Of a stretch of DNA of 6,562 nucleotides, positions 1-5,371 are shown one piece after another. Origin of the DNA: Chloroflexota bacterium (GTDB taxonomy: Bacteria > Chloroflexota > Anaerolineae > B4-G1); contig JAUVSX010000185.1 of assembly GCA_030596915.1 (NCBI GenBank), positions 1-6,562 of the forward strand. The letters are read 5' to 3'. Positions within the stretch are counted from its first letter, which is position 1; the number at the start of each line of letters is the position of its first letter. The notes beneath the pieces were generated by a model, which saw nothing but the letters and a program-made list of their open reading frames with translations, was not told the origin of the DNA and ran no database searches. Made by a program: the position numbers and the translations under genes.

Positions 1-3
1 CCG

Positions 4-110
4 AGGTGGGCATCCACTACTAGGTGGGCATCCACTACTAGGTGGGCATCCACTACTAGTGGGCATCCACTACTAGGTGGGCCTCCACTACCAGGTGGGC
101 ATCCACTACT
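4..110. repeat. 18-bp tandem repeat array, six copies
   Basis: Six head-to-tail copies of the unit AGGTGGGCATCCACTACT begin at 4, 22, 40, 58, 75 and 93. Copies 1, 2, 3 and 6 are identical. Copy 4 has lost one G and is 17 bp, and copy 5 has two substitutions (A to C and T to C). Each unit holds a small dyad, GTGG-GCAT-CCAC; in copy 4 the lost G lengthens the arms to 6 bp (TAGTGG/CCACTA). The 17-bp copy breaks any reading frame through the array, and one frame on each strand has a stop in every unit, so it is probably not coding. There are no unique spacers, so it is not CRISPR. It lies near the left edge, beyond the end of the leftward operon. Function unknown: it could be a slippage-prone minisatellite or a repeated protein-binding site. 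Confidence 0.9.
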
Positions 111-161
111 AGACAGGCGCGAGGCAGCTTCGGCAGGCCGAAGATCGGTGAGGTTTCATCA

Positions 162-194
162 GGGAGGCACCCGCTTGGGTGCCTCCCTCTGTTT
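162..194 (+). terminator. Strong hairpin, probable intrinsic terminator (best on + strand)
   Basis: GGGAGGCACCC (162-172) and GGGTGCCTCCC (177-187) form a perfect 11-bp stem closed by the tetraloop GCTT. On the + strand it is followed by TCTGTTT, a short and imperfect U-run, so it best fits termination of a rightward transcript entering from the left edge through the repeat array. Read leftward, the same stem lies about 125 nt past the stop of the E1 gene, but it is followed by TGATGAAACC, which is not a U-run. It may still act as a 3'-end barrier for that operon. A smaller hairpin (CTTCGG-CAGG-CCGAAG, 128-143) lies just upstream. Stem strength is certain; the direction of use is inferred. 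Confidence 0.55.
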
Positions 195-267
195 GCGGCG
201 GACTGGCCGGCAGGCACCACGTAGGCGCGGCGCGCCCACATCGCCGTATGGGTGATGCCGTACTGCT

Positions 268-313
268 CCGTGTCGGATGCACACGGCGCGGGGCGGGCAC
301 TCGGTTCCGCCCC
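268..313 (-). other. Two hairpins at the 3' end of the E1 gene
   Basis: Directly at the stop of the leftward E1 gene two inverted repeats follow each other. One is GGGGCGG/CCGCCCC (290-296 with 307-313, 10-nt loop), whose arm reaches the last base of the stop codon. The other is CCGTGT/ACACGG (268-273 with 281-286, 7-nt loop). Neither is followed by a U-run on the - strand. They may stabilise the 3' end of the operon mRNA or help stop transcription together with the stronger hairpin at 162-187. The rest of 188-312 shows no gene. Confidence 0.4.
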
Positions 314-2493
314 TACAGCGCGCGGCGGGCGATGCGGATGATTTCTGCCTTGATATCCTTGACGGACGGAAGCACAGCCTCCTCGAGCTTCCGAGACACG
401 GGTGGCGGGACGTCGAGGGCCGACACCGCGCCAATTGGGCCATCCAGGAAGTCGAAGTAGCGTGCCTGAATCTCGTAGCTGATCCGGCCCGCGAGCGTCA
501 TACTGCGCGGCGCCTGCTCGACGATCAGCAGGTTGCCCGTCCGCTGCACGCTCTCGCCGATCGCTGCATAGTCCATCCCGGTATAGTCGAGGGTTCGCAG
601 GTCGATCACCTCGGCGTCGACGCCCTCTTCGTCCGCCAGCTCCTCCGCTGCCTGCAAGCACTTCCCTACGCTTGTCAGGTAAGTGACAACCGTCACGTCC
701 GTGCCAGTCCGGACCACCCGCGCCTTGCCGTACGCAACGTAGTAGTCCATTATACCCGCCGGGACCTCGCCTGCCTCCGCATACAGCCTCCCGTGCTCGA
801 TGATCAACACTGGGTCCTGGAAGCGCATCGCCGTGTTGAAGAGCCCGATGTAGTCGAACGCATTCGACGGTGCCAGGACCCGCCACCCGGAGAAGAGGGC
901 AAAGAGCGCGCTGGGGTCCATAGAGTGCTGCCCGCCATAGCCATAGCCGAGCCCTGCCCGCGTACGCAGGATTATCGGGAACTGCACCTGACCGCCGTAC
1001 ATGTGGCGCAGCTTGCCTATCTGGTTGAACAGTTGGTCCGAGGCCATCAGTGCGAAATCGGGGTACATCACCTCGACGACAGGCCGCAGTCCGGCCGCTG
1101 CCAGGCCGCCTCCCATGCCCACGAATCCTGTCTCCGAGATGGGCGTGTTCACGAGTCGCTCGGGGAAGACCTCGTCAATCCCCTTGGTCGCGCCAAACAC
1201 GCCGCCCCGGAGGTTGGCGACCTCCTCTCCGAGAATGATGAGCCGTTCGTCACGCCGCATCGTGTGTAGCATCACGCCCGCGACAGCCTGGACATAGGTC
1301 ATCGTCTCGAACTCGGAGAAGTCCTCGGGCTCGCTGAACGTCACGCCGTCGAAGACGTCACCCTCGTACCTCACGTCGCGCGAGGCCGAATCGGGCGGCG
1401 GCCACTTGTCCGCCGGAATGGTGCGTCGTCCATCCCTCTCGCCGGTGCAGAAGCGCGTCGCCTGATCGACTGACGTCCGGGCCATTGCGCGCAGTCGTTC
1501 GTTCTCCTCCTCACGGATCGCTCCGGCCGCGATAAGTCGCTGCGGGAACACGACAGCCGGGTCCCTACCCAGCCAGTCGGCCTCCTCGTCCTTCGTGCGA
1601 TACCCGAAGGCGTGCCCCGGCAGCCCGCCGCCGTGGTGCATATAGCGGTATGTCTTGGCCTCGATCAGGCACGGCGACGGCTCGCTACGCATACGATTCA
1701 CCTGCTCGCGCACGGCAATGAATACGCTCACCGGGTCCATGCCATCGACGATCAGGCTGTCGAACCCGTAGCCGACGGTGCGGCAGGCCAGGTCCACGGC
1801 ACACGAGGACTCCCGCGTGCACGTCCCTACCGCGTATAGGTTATTCTCCACCAGGTAGAGGATGGGCACGTCCCACAGGGACGCCATATTAGCCACCTCG
1901 TGGAAACAGCCCTGGTTGAAGGCGCCGTCGCCGAAGAACGAGACGACGACCGTGTCCTTCTGCTGCAGCTTCTTCGCCCACGCGATGCCCGTGGCTATCG
2001 GGATGCCACCACCAACGATCGCGTTCGAGCCAATGTTGCCCGACTCGGCATCGTAGAGGTGCATCGAACCGCCACGCCCGCCGCACCATCCTTCACGCAG
2101 CCCCATGATCTCGGCGAGCGTGCGATCGACCGCCGTCTGCATAGCCGGCAGCAGACCGTCACGCAGTGGGTCATATCCATCGGGGGCGTAGTAGGCCAGC
2201 GCCTTGGACAGGAAATGCCCGTGCGCCCGATGTGTTGAGGCGACCAGGTCCGCCTTGTCCAGTGCGACAGCCACCCCAGCCGCCACCGCCTCTTGCCCGA
2301 TGCTGACGTGGACGGGCCCGTGGACCAAATCCTCGTCCTTGAGCTCGATCAGCCGGGTCTCAAACTCACGAACCAGGTAGATCAGCGTCAACATACGGAT
2401 AAGGTCCAGGCGCCCGACTGACGCGCGATCCTCCTCGGTTGGGTCCAGCCTGTAGCACGCGGCAGGCAGCTCCTGCCTGGTGAGTTCGCTCAA
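313..2493 (-). CDS. Fused 2-oxoacid dehydrogenase E1 alpha/beta (thiamine diphosphate-dependent)
   Basis: This is a 726-residue cytosolic enzyme, the decarboxylating E1 component of a pyruvate/branched-chain 2-oxoacid/acetoin dehydrogenase-type complex, with alpha and beta subunits in one chain. The alpha half (about 25-365) has HVSIGQEA near 62-69, GRGGSMH at 139-145 and the diphosphate/Mg motif GDGA (188-191) ending in ENN (216-218). The loop that is TYRxxGHS in classic E1 alpha reads TYRYMHHGGGLPGHAFGYR (281-299) and keeps histidines. A linker of about 30 residues leads to the beta half (about 396-570), with GEE (422-424; Glu423 is the likely cofactor-activating residue), NTPISE (449-454) and GGQHSMDP (520-527). 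A transketolase C-terminal domain fills about 585-715. The start is TTG at 2493: AGGAGG lies 6 nt upstream and the first internal ATG is codon 34. It is last in the leftward cluster. No lipoyl E2 or E3 gene is present, so the partner must be elsewhere. Substrate (pyruvate, branched-chain oxoacid or acetoin) cannot be decided. Confidence 0.93.
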   Translation of the reverse strand: MSELTRQELPAACYRLDPTEEDRASVGRLDLIRMLTLIYLVREFETRLIELKDEDLVHGPVHVSIGQEAVAAGVAVALDKADLVASTHRAHGHFLSKALAYYAPDGYDPLRDGLLPAMQTAVDRTLAEIMGLREGWCGGRGGSMHLYDAESGNIGSNAIVGGGIPIATGIAWAKKLQQKDTVVVSFFGDGAFNQGCFHEVANMASLWDVPILYLVENNLYAVGTCTRESSCAVDLACRTVGYGFDSLIVDGMDPVSVFIAVREQVNRMRSEPSPCLIEAKTYRYMHHGGGLPGHAFGYRTKDEEADWLGRDPAVVFPQRLIAAGAIREEENERLRAMARTSVDQATRFCTGERDGRRTIPADKWPPPDSASRDVRYEGDVFDGVTFSEPEDFSEFETMTYVQAVAGVMLHTMRRDERLIILGEEVANLRGGVFGATKGIDEVFPERLVNTPISETGFVGMGGGLAAAGLRPVVEVMYPDFALMASDQLFNQIGKLRHMYGGQVQFPIILRTRAGLGYGYGGQHSMDPSALFALFSGWRVLAPSNAFDYIGLFNTAMRFQDPVLIIEHGRLYAEAGEVPAGIMDYYVAYGKARVVRTGTDVTVVTYLTSVGKCLQAAEELADEEGVDAEVIDLRTLDYTGMDYAAIGESVQRTGNLLIVEQAPRSMTLAGRISYEIQARYFDFLDGPIGAVSALDVPPPVSRKLEEAVLPSVKDIKAEIIRIARRAL
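2463..2479 (-). promoter_or_regulatory. Hairpin in the first codons of the E1 gene
   Basis: The mRNA sequence CAGGCAG-GAG-CTGCCTG is a perfect 7-bp stem with a 3-nt loop covering nucleotides 15-31 of the E1 coding region, just past the TTG start. A structure here can slow ribosome loading. It may equally be a chance consequence of the codons for Arg-Gln-Glu-Leu-Pro-Ala. Seen directly; its regulatory role is speculative. Confidence 0.25.
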
Positions 2494-2589
2494 AGCACTC
2501 CTCCTGATGATGCGCCATTGAAGGGCGTGTGGCGCCGCGCCTCCGGTGAGGGCGGACGCTGCAGAACCTTGCCTATGGAGCTTGTCGTA

Positions 2590-3030
2590 TCAAGCCTGCG
2601 GTGGGGGGACGATCTCGCGGATCTCGCAGACCTCGTACTCGGCCCCGTGGAAGTACGCCACATGCACCCCCGGCCGTACCTCGACCGGGTCGGCGAGAAA
2701 CGTGACTCCGTGATCAACCAGGTGCTGGTAGGTCGCCCAGAAATCCTCCACGATGAAGCCAATGTGTGTCAACCCGAAGTCGCTCTGAACCCGGTCCGGC
2801 CTGGGCTCGCGACCCTGCGGGTAGTGGTAGTCGAACAGCTCGACGATGGCATCACCAAGCTTCATGTGTACGATACGCACCCGCGTCCCCTCGACGCCGA
2901 TGAGCCGGGCCATCGTCTCACCATACTCACGATCGAACACCTGCTCCATCCCTATCACGTCGCGGTAGAAGGCGATAGCGTGGTCGATGTCCTCGACGCT
3001 CAGCGCAACGTGGTCCGCTCTGACAATCAT
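2590..3030 (-). CDS. VOC-superfamily (glyoxalase/epimerase-fold) metalloprotein
   Basis: A 146-residue soluble protein with the paired beta-alpha-beta-beta-beta modules of the vicinal oxygen chelate fold. Module 1 opens with RADHVALSVEDIDHAIAFYR (4-23) and module 2 with LTHIGFIVEDF (87-97). Expected metal ligands are His7, Glu64 (in AIVELFDY), His89 and a C-terminal Glu, probably Glu136 in VCEIRE, so a working divalent-metal site is likely. Length and motifs fit small single-domain members such as methylmalonyl-CoA epimerase and lactoylglutathione lyase relatives; the exact reaction cannot be told. The start is ATG at 3030, with GGAGGAG just upstream and homology from residue 4. An upstream in-frame extension to 3090 lacks family sequence. 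It lies 100 nt after the SDR gene and 96 nt before E1 in the same direction, so co-transcription is likely and its substrate probably lies in the same pathway. Confidence 0.88.
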   Translation of the reverse strand: MIVRADHVALSVEDIDHAIAFYRDVIGMEQVFDREYGETMARLIGVEGTRVRIVHMKLGDAIVELFDYHYPQGREPRPDRVQSDFGLTHIGFIVEDFWATYQHLVDHGVTFLADPVEVRPGVHVAYFHGAEYEVCEIREIVPPPQA

Positions 3031-3130
3031 TGCTCCTCCGGATCGTACCTGGCCAACGCTCAGGACGCCCGCGCGTAGCTCTGTCGTCACACCTGCGCCG
3101 CACGGGCGAATCTCGCCAGGGTCGTGCCAC

Positions 3131-3880
3131 CTACTTCATAAACTGGCCGCCGTTGACGTCGACGACCAAGCCCGTCAAGTAACTCGCAAGCGGAGAGGCG
3201 AGGAACACCACCACGTTGGCGACGTCGCGCGACTCCCCCAGCCGCCGCAGTGGAATCGTCGGGATGTAGTCAGCCTCGCGGCCAGCGACTTGCTTTCTAA
3301 CGGGCGGAGTCAGAATCACGCCGGGCGCAAGCGCGTTGACCGTGATGCCAAAGGGGCCGCACTCCTTGGCCAGCGAACGGGTAAAGCCAATGATGCCCGC
3401 CTTCGAGGCCACGTAGTGCATCGCGGTCTCGATGCCGCCGACGTGGGCCGCGAGGGACGAGAAATTGATGATCCGACCGTCGCGGCGCTGTTTCATGTTC
3501 TCGACCAGGCCCCGGCAGGTCAGGTACGTCCCGCGCAGGTTGACATCCAGCACACGATCCCATTCGTCTGGCTCGAAGGCGCCGATCCCACGCCCGTAGG
3601 CGACGATCGCACCGCAATTCACGAGGATGTCCACCCCGCCCAACTCAGCAAGCACACGGTCGCACATCCCGGTGATCTGGTCGGGGTCGCCCAGATCGCA
3701 GCGGATCGCCGGCCGTCCACCGATAGCCTCGGCCGTCTCCTGCACCCCTTCGTAGAGAATATCTGACACAGCCACATCGGCGCCCGCCTTAGCGAGCAGG
3801 ATTGCCGAGGCGCGGCCGATGCCCCTGGCCGCGCCAGTGACAAGGGCGTTCTTCCCAGTCAGGTCAATCTCTATCGTCAA
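3131..3880 (-). CDS. Classical short-chain dehydrogenase/reductase (SDR)
   Basis: A 249-residue Rossmann-fold oxidoreductase, full length for a classical SDR. The nucleotide-binding motif TGAARGIG is at 15-22, and Asp40 at the end of the second strand suggests preference for NAD(H) over NADP(H). NCGA at 88-91 replaces the usual NNAG. The catalytic tetrad is Asn114, Ser142, Tyr156 and Lys160 (MHYVASK), so it should be active. VNALAPGVILTP (181-192) and the C-terminal GLVVDVNGGQF are typical. The start is TTG at 3880: GGGAGG lies 6 nt upstream, and the protein begins TIEIDLTGKNALVTG as expected, whereas the in-frame extension to 3982 is unrelated to SDRs. It is the first gene of the leftward cluster, next to the divergent control region. 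It probably oxidises a secondary alcohol or sugar-type hydroxyl to a ketone; the substrate is unknown. Confidence 0.93.
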   Translation of the reverse strand: MTIEIDLTGKNALVTGAARGIGRASAILLAKAGADVAVSDILYEGVQETAEAIGGRPAIRCDLGDPDQITGMCDRVLAELGGVDILVNCGAIVAYGRGIGAFEPDEWDRVLDVNLRGTYLTCRGLVENMKQRRDGRIINFSSLAAHVGGIETAMHYVASKAGIIGFTRSLAKECGPFGITVNALAPGVILTPPVRKQVAGREADYIPTIPLRRLGESRDVANVVVFLASPLASYLTGLVVDVNGGQFMK

Positions 3881-3935
3881 CGGACGCCTCCCTCTGGCAT
3901 GTCCTTCCGCGTCCCGGTCACAAGACCGCGAGCCT

Positions 3936-3964
3936 TTGACACCCGACGTGATCCTACGTACAAT
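3936..3964 (+). promoter_or_regulatory. Near-consensus sigma-70-type promoter for the aldo/keto reductase
   Basis: TTGACA (3936-3941, perfect -35 match) is followed after exactly 17 bp by TACAAT (3959-3964, 5 of 6 matches to TATAAT). Transcription should begin near 3971, giving a leader of about 137 nt before the reductase start at 4108. It is the strongest promoter-like sequence I see in the window. Its -10 box lies inside the palindrome at 3949-3966, which suggests that the promoter is normally repressed. Confidence 0.75.
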
Positions 3965-3966
3965 CA
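3949..3966. promoter_or_regulatory. 18-bp palindrome over the -10 box, probable repressor operator
   Basis: TGATCCTACGTACAATCA has symmetric outer TGAT/ATCA and a perfect central TACGTA; 14 of 18 positions agree with the reverse complement, and only two mirrored pairs differ. The centre is C|G, as is usual for LacI-type operators, and the reverse strand contains TTGTACGTA, resembling half of GntR-type sites. It covers the -10 box of the rightward promoter and any leftward promoter in the same gap, so one bound dimer could control both transcripts. No regulator gene is in the window, so the family is undecided. Confidence 0.5.
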
Positions 3967-3979
3967 GCCCAATTGAGCA
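3951..3979 (-). promoter_or_regulatory. Weak candidate promoter for the leftward SDR-VOC-E1 operon
   Basis: On the - strand TGCTCA (3979-3974; 3 of 6 matches to TTGACA) and TAGGAT (3956-3951; 4 of 6 to TATAAT) are 17 bp apart and would start RNA near 3944. The score is poor, and it overlaps the far better rightward promoter and the 3949-3966 palindrome. A promoter for the SDR gene must exist upstream of 3880, but this assignment is only a best guess. In the leader, CGGTC-ACAA-GACCG (3915-3928) is a perfect 5-bp dyad that could be a second protein site. Confidence 0.22.
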
Positions 3980-4107
3980 CACCCGCCGGACCGGCGCGTG
4001 CCGTGGGGATTGACCTGCGCGCGCACCGTGGTCTGGCGGACCCGAGTATACCGGAGAGGGTTGGGAGTCACAACCCGAGGATCACGTCTATCAGGAGGCG
4101 CTACACA
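3971..4107 (+). promoter_or_regulatory. Structured 5' leader of the aldo/keto reductase mRNA
   Basis: The predicted leader of about 137 nt holds CGCCGG-A-CCGGCG (3984-3996) and GGGTTG-7 nt-CAACCC (4058-4076), the second ending 16 nt before the Shine-Dalgarno AGGAGG (4093-4098). It also has a palindrome TGCGCGCGCA (4016-4025) and an 11-of-13 direct repeat, GCGCGTGCCGTGG (3994) and GCGCGCACCGTGG (4019). No U-run follows a hairpin, so this is not an obvious attenuator, and I recognise no known riboswitch class. Confidence 0.3.
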
Positions 4108-5112
4108 ATGGAGTACCAATCGCTAGGCCGCACGGGAATACAGGTTTCTCAGCTCTGCTTCGGGACAATGTCCTTCGGCGAGATCGCCGACGAGGAAACG
4201 TCCGCCGCGATGTTCGGCCGCTGCCGCGATGCTGGCATCAACTTCTTCGACACCGCAGACGTCTACGCGTCGGGCCGGTCGGAGGAGATCCTCGGCAAGC
4301 TGCTCAAGGGCTGCCGCGATCAAGTCGTCCTCACCTCGAAGGTCGGGGTGTCCACAGGGAGCGACGTCAACGCGGGCGGCCTCTCGCGCCGCCATATTAC
4401 GCTGGGCGTCGAGGACAGTCTGCGTCGCCTGCAGACTGATCGCCTCGACGTGTATTTCGTGCACACGTTTGACGGCAAGACACCGATCGAGGAAACGGTA
4501 CGCGCCTTGGACGCACTGGTGCAACAGGGCAAGATACTGTACCCGGCGGTTAGCAACTGGGCCGCCTGGCAGATTGCCACGGCGCTGGGAGTTTCAGCGC
4601 GTGAGGAGCTAGCCCGGTATGAGTGCATCCAGCCCATGTACAACCTCGTCAAGCGCCAGGCTGAGGTCGAGATCCTGCCACTGGCCCAGGCCGAGGAGAT
4701 GGGCGTCATCTCCTACAGCCCTCTCGGAGGCGGTCTGCTGACCGGAAAATACGGCACTTCGGCCCGTCCCGACAGCGGGCGGTTGGTCGAGAACCCGATG
4801 TATATGCGCCGCTACGGCGAGGCAACCCACTATCAGATTGCGGAGCGCTTCACGGCGCACGCTTGCGAGCGCGGTGTGCACCCGGCGACGTTGGCAGTCG
4901 CCTGGGTCGCAGCGCACCCGGCTATCACGGCGCCAATCATCGGCGCTCGCAATCTAGAGCAGCTCGAAGCCTCCCTCGCCGCGCTCGACGTGGCAATGAC
5001 ACCAGAGTGGCGGGCAGAGATATCGTCCCTATCCTACGCTCCGCCTGTAGCGACGGATCGCAGCGAGGAGCAGGGAGGCGTCTCCTACGGGGGTGGCAAA
5101 GCTCTGAAGTAG
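4108..5112 (+). CDS. Aldo/keto reductase
   Basis: A 334-residue TIM-barrel NAD(P)H-dependent oxidoreductase of the bacterial aldo/keto reductase family, acting in the cytosol on aldehydes, ketones or sugar-type carbonyls. It opens with MEYQSLGRTGIQVSQLCFGT, the usual start of this group. The catalytic tetrad is complete: Asp48 and Tyr53 in FFDTADVYASG, Lys78 in TSKVG and His119 in FVHTFD. Cofactor-binding segments are SNW (149-151), SPLGGGLLTGKY (204-215) and PIIGARNLEQLE (276-287). ATG at 4108 is chosen because AGGAGG lies 9 nt upstream and homology starts at residue 1; the open frame runs back to a TTG at 3973 without family sequence. It is transcribed divergently from the SDR-VOC-E1 cluster and probably belongs to the same pathway. 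No U-rich terminator hairpin follows the stop. The substrate is unknown. Confidence 0.93.
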   Translation: MEYQSLGRTGIQVSQLCFGTMSFGEIADEETSAAMFGRCRDAGINFFDTADVYASGRSEEILGKLLKGCRDQVVLTSKVGVSTGSDVNAGGLSRRHITLGVEDSLRRLQTDRLDVYFVHTFDGKTPIEETVRALDALVQQGKILYPAVSNWAAWQIATALGVSAREELARYECIQPMYNLVKRQAEVEILPLAQAEEMGVISYSPLGGGLLTGKYGTSARPDSGRLVENPMYMRRYGEATHYQIAERFTAHACERGVHPATLAVAWVAAHPAITAPIIGARNLEQLEASLAALDVAMTPEWRAEISSLSYAPPVATDRSEEQGGVSYGGGKALK

Positions 5113-5164
5113 TCGAGAATCGCGTCCCTAGGTTGCGCCTGGATCATCCATGGGGCCAGCGAGC

Positions 5165-5301
5165 CCACCGGCGGCAGCCGCCCCTACGGTGGCGGGGAGC
5201 CGGCGTGCATTTCACCTTGGGTACAGTACCCAGGCCGACCCAGTGGTCCTCCGCCATGCAGCGACCCTGTGTCGCCCAGCCCCTGAGATGCACGCCGGTT
5301 C
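5165..5301 (+). other. Large folded segment: 18-bp closing stem around three hairpins; possible structured RNA or small mobile element
   Basis: GAGCCGGCGTGCATTTCA (5197-5214) pairs with TGAGATGCACGCCGGTTC (5284-5301) over 18 positions. The only two non-Watson-Crick positions are G.U pairs when read as + strand RNA, but A/C mismatches on the - strand. Inside lie a hairpin at 5216-5234 (DNA palindrome TGGGTAC-A-GTACCCA, with another G.U pair), one at 5237-5248 (GACC-CAGT-GGTC) and one at 5261-5275 (GCGAC-CCTGT-GTCGC), giving a multibranch fold of about 105 nt. A further hairpin, CCACCG/CGGTGG enclosing GCGG/CCGC, sits at 5165-5192. It starts about 50 bp after the reductase stop. No known RNA family is recognised and no terminator follows. 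Alternatives are a short inverted-repeat element or the remnant end of the transposon whose gene lies at 5372-5716. Confidence 0.38.
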
Positions 5302-5371
5302 GACAGTTGCGCCTGTGGAGCGGTGGAGGATTGCCCCCAGACTGGTACACACACAGGAGCTGTTGCGATCG

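Noticed and set aside
4..110. CRISPR array
   Set aside because: Units abut directly with no unique spacers, and the 18-bp unit is too short.
121..194. T-box or riboswitch leader ending in the 162-187 terminator
   Set aside because: AGGGAGGCACCC only loosely resembles the T-box core, no specifier stem is evident, and no rightward gene follows because E1 is on the other strand.
56..886. Leftward open frame of 276 codons ending in VVDAHL repeats
   Set aside because: Most of it overlaps the E1 gene on the same strand in another frame, and its low-complexity Arg/Gly-rich product fits no family. The repeat peptide only reads through the 18-bp array, whose 17-bp unit shows no frame constraint.
277..1269. 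Rightward 330-codon frame
   Set aside because: It is fully antisense to the well-supported E1 gene, has no Shine-Dalgarno-backed start and resembles a high-GC shadow.
3877..3900. Seven-codon leader peptide (MPEGGVR, stop overlapping the SDR TTG start)
   Set aside because: It has no ribosome site of its own and its codons are simply the SDR Shine-Dalgarno region; it is probably chance.
3973..4107. N-terminal extension of the aldo/keto reductase from a TTG at 3973
   Set aside because: The extra 45 residues have no family similarity and would start about 2 nt after the predicted RNA start. ATG 4108 has a proper Shine-Dalgarno.
5197..5301. Retron-type msr/msd RNA, suggested by the long closing repeats and inner hairpins
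   Set aside because: No reverse transcriptase gene is present within the window on either strand.
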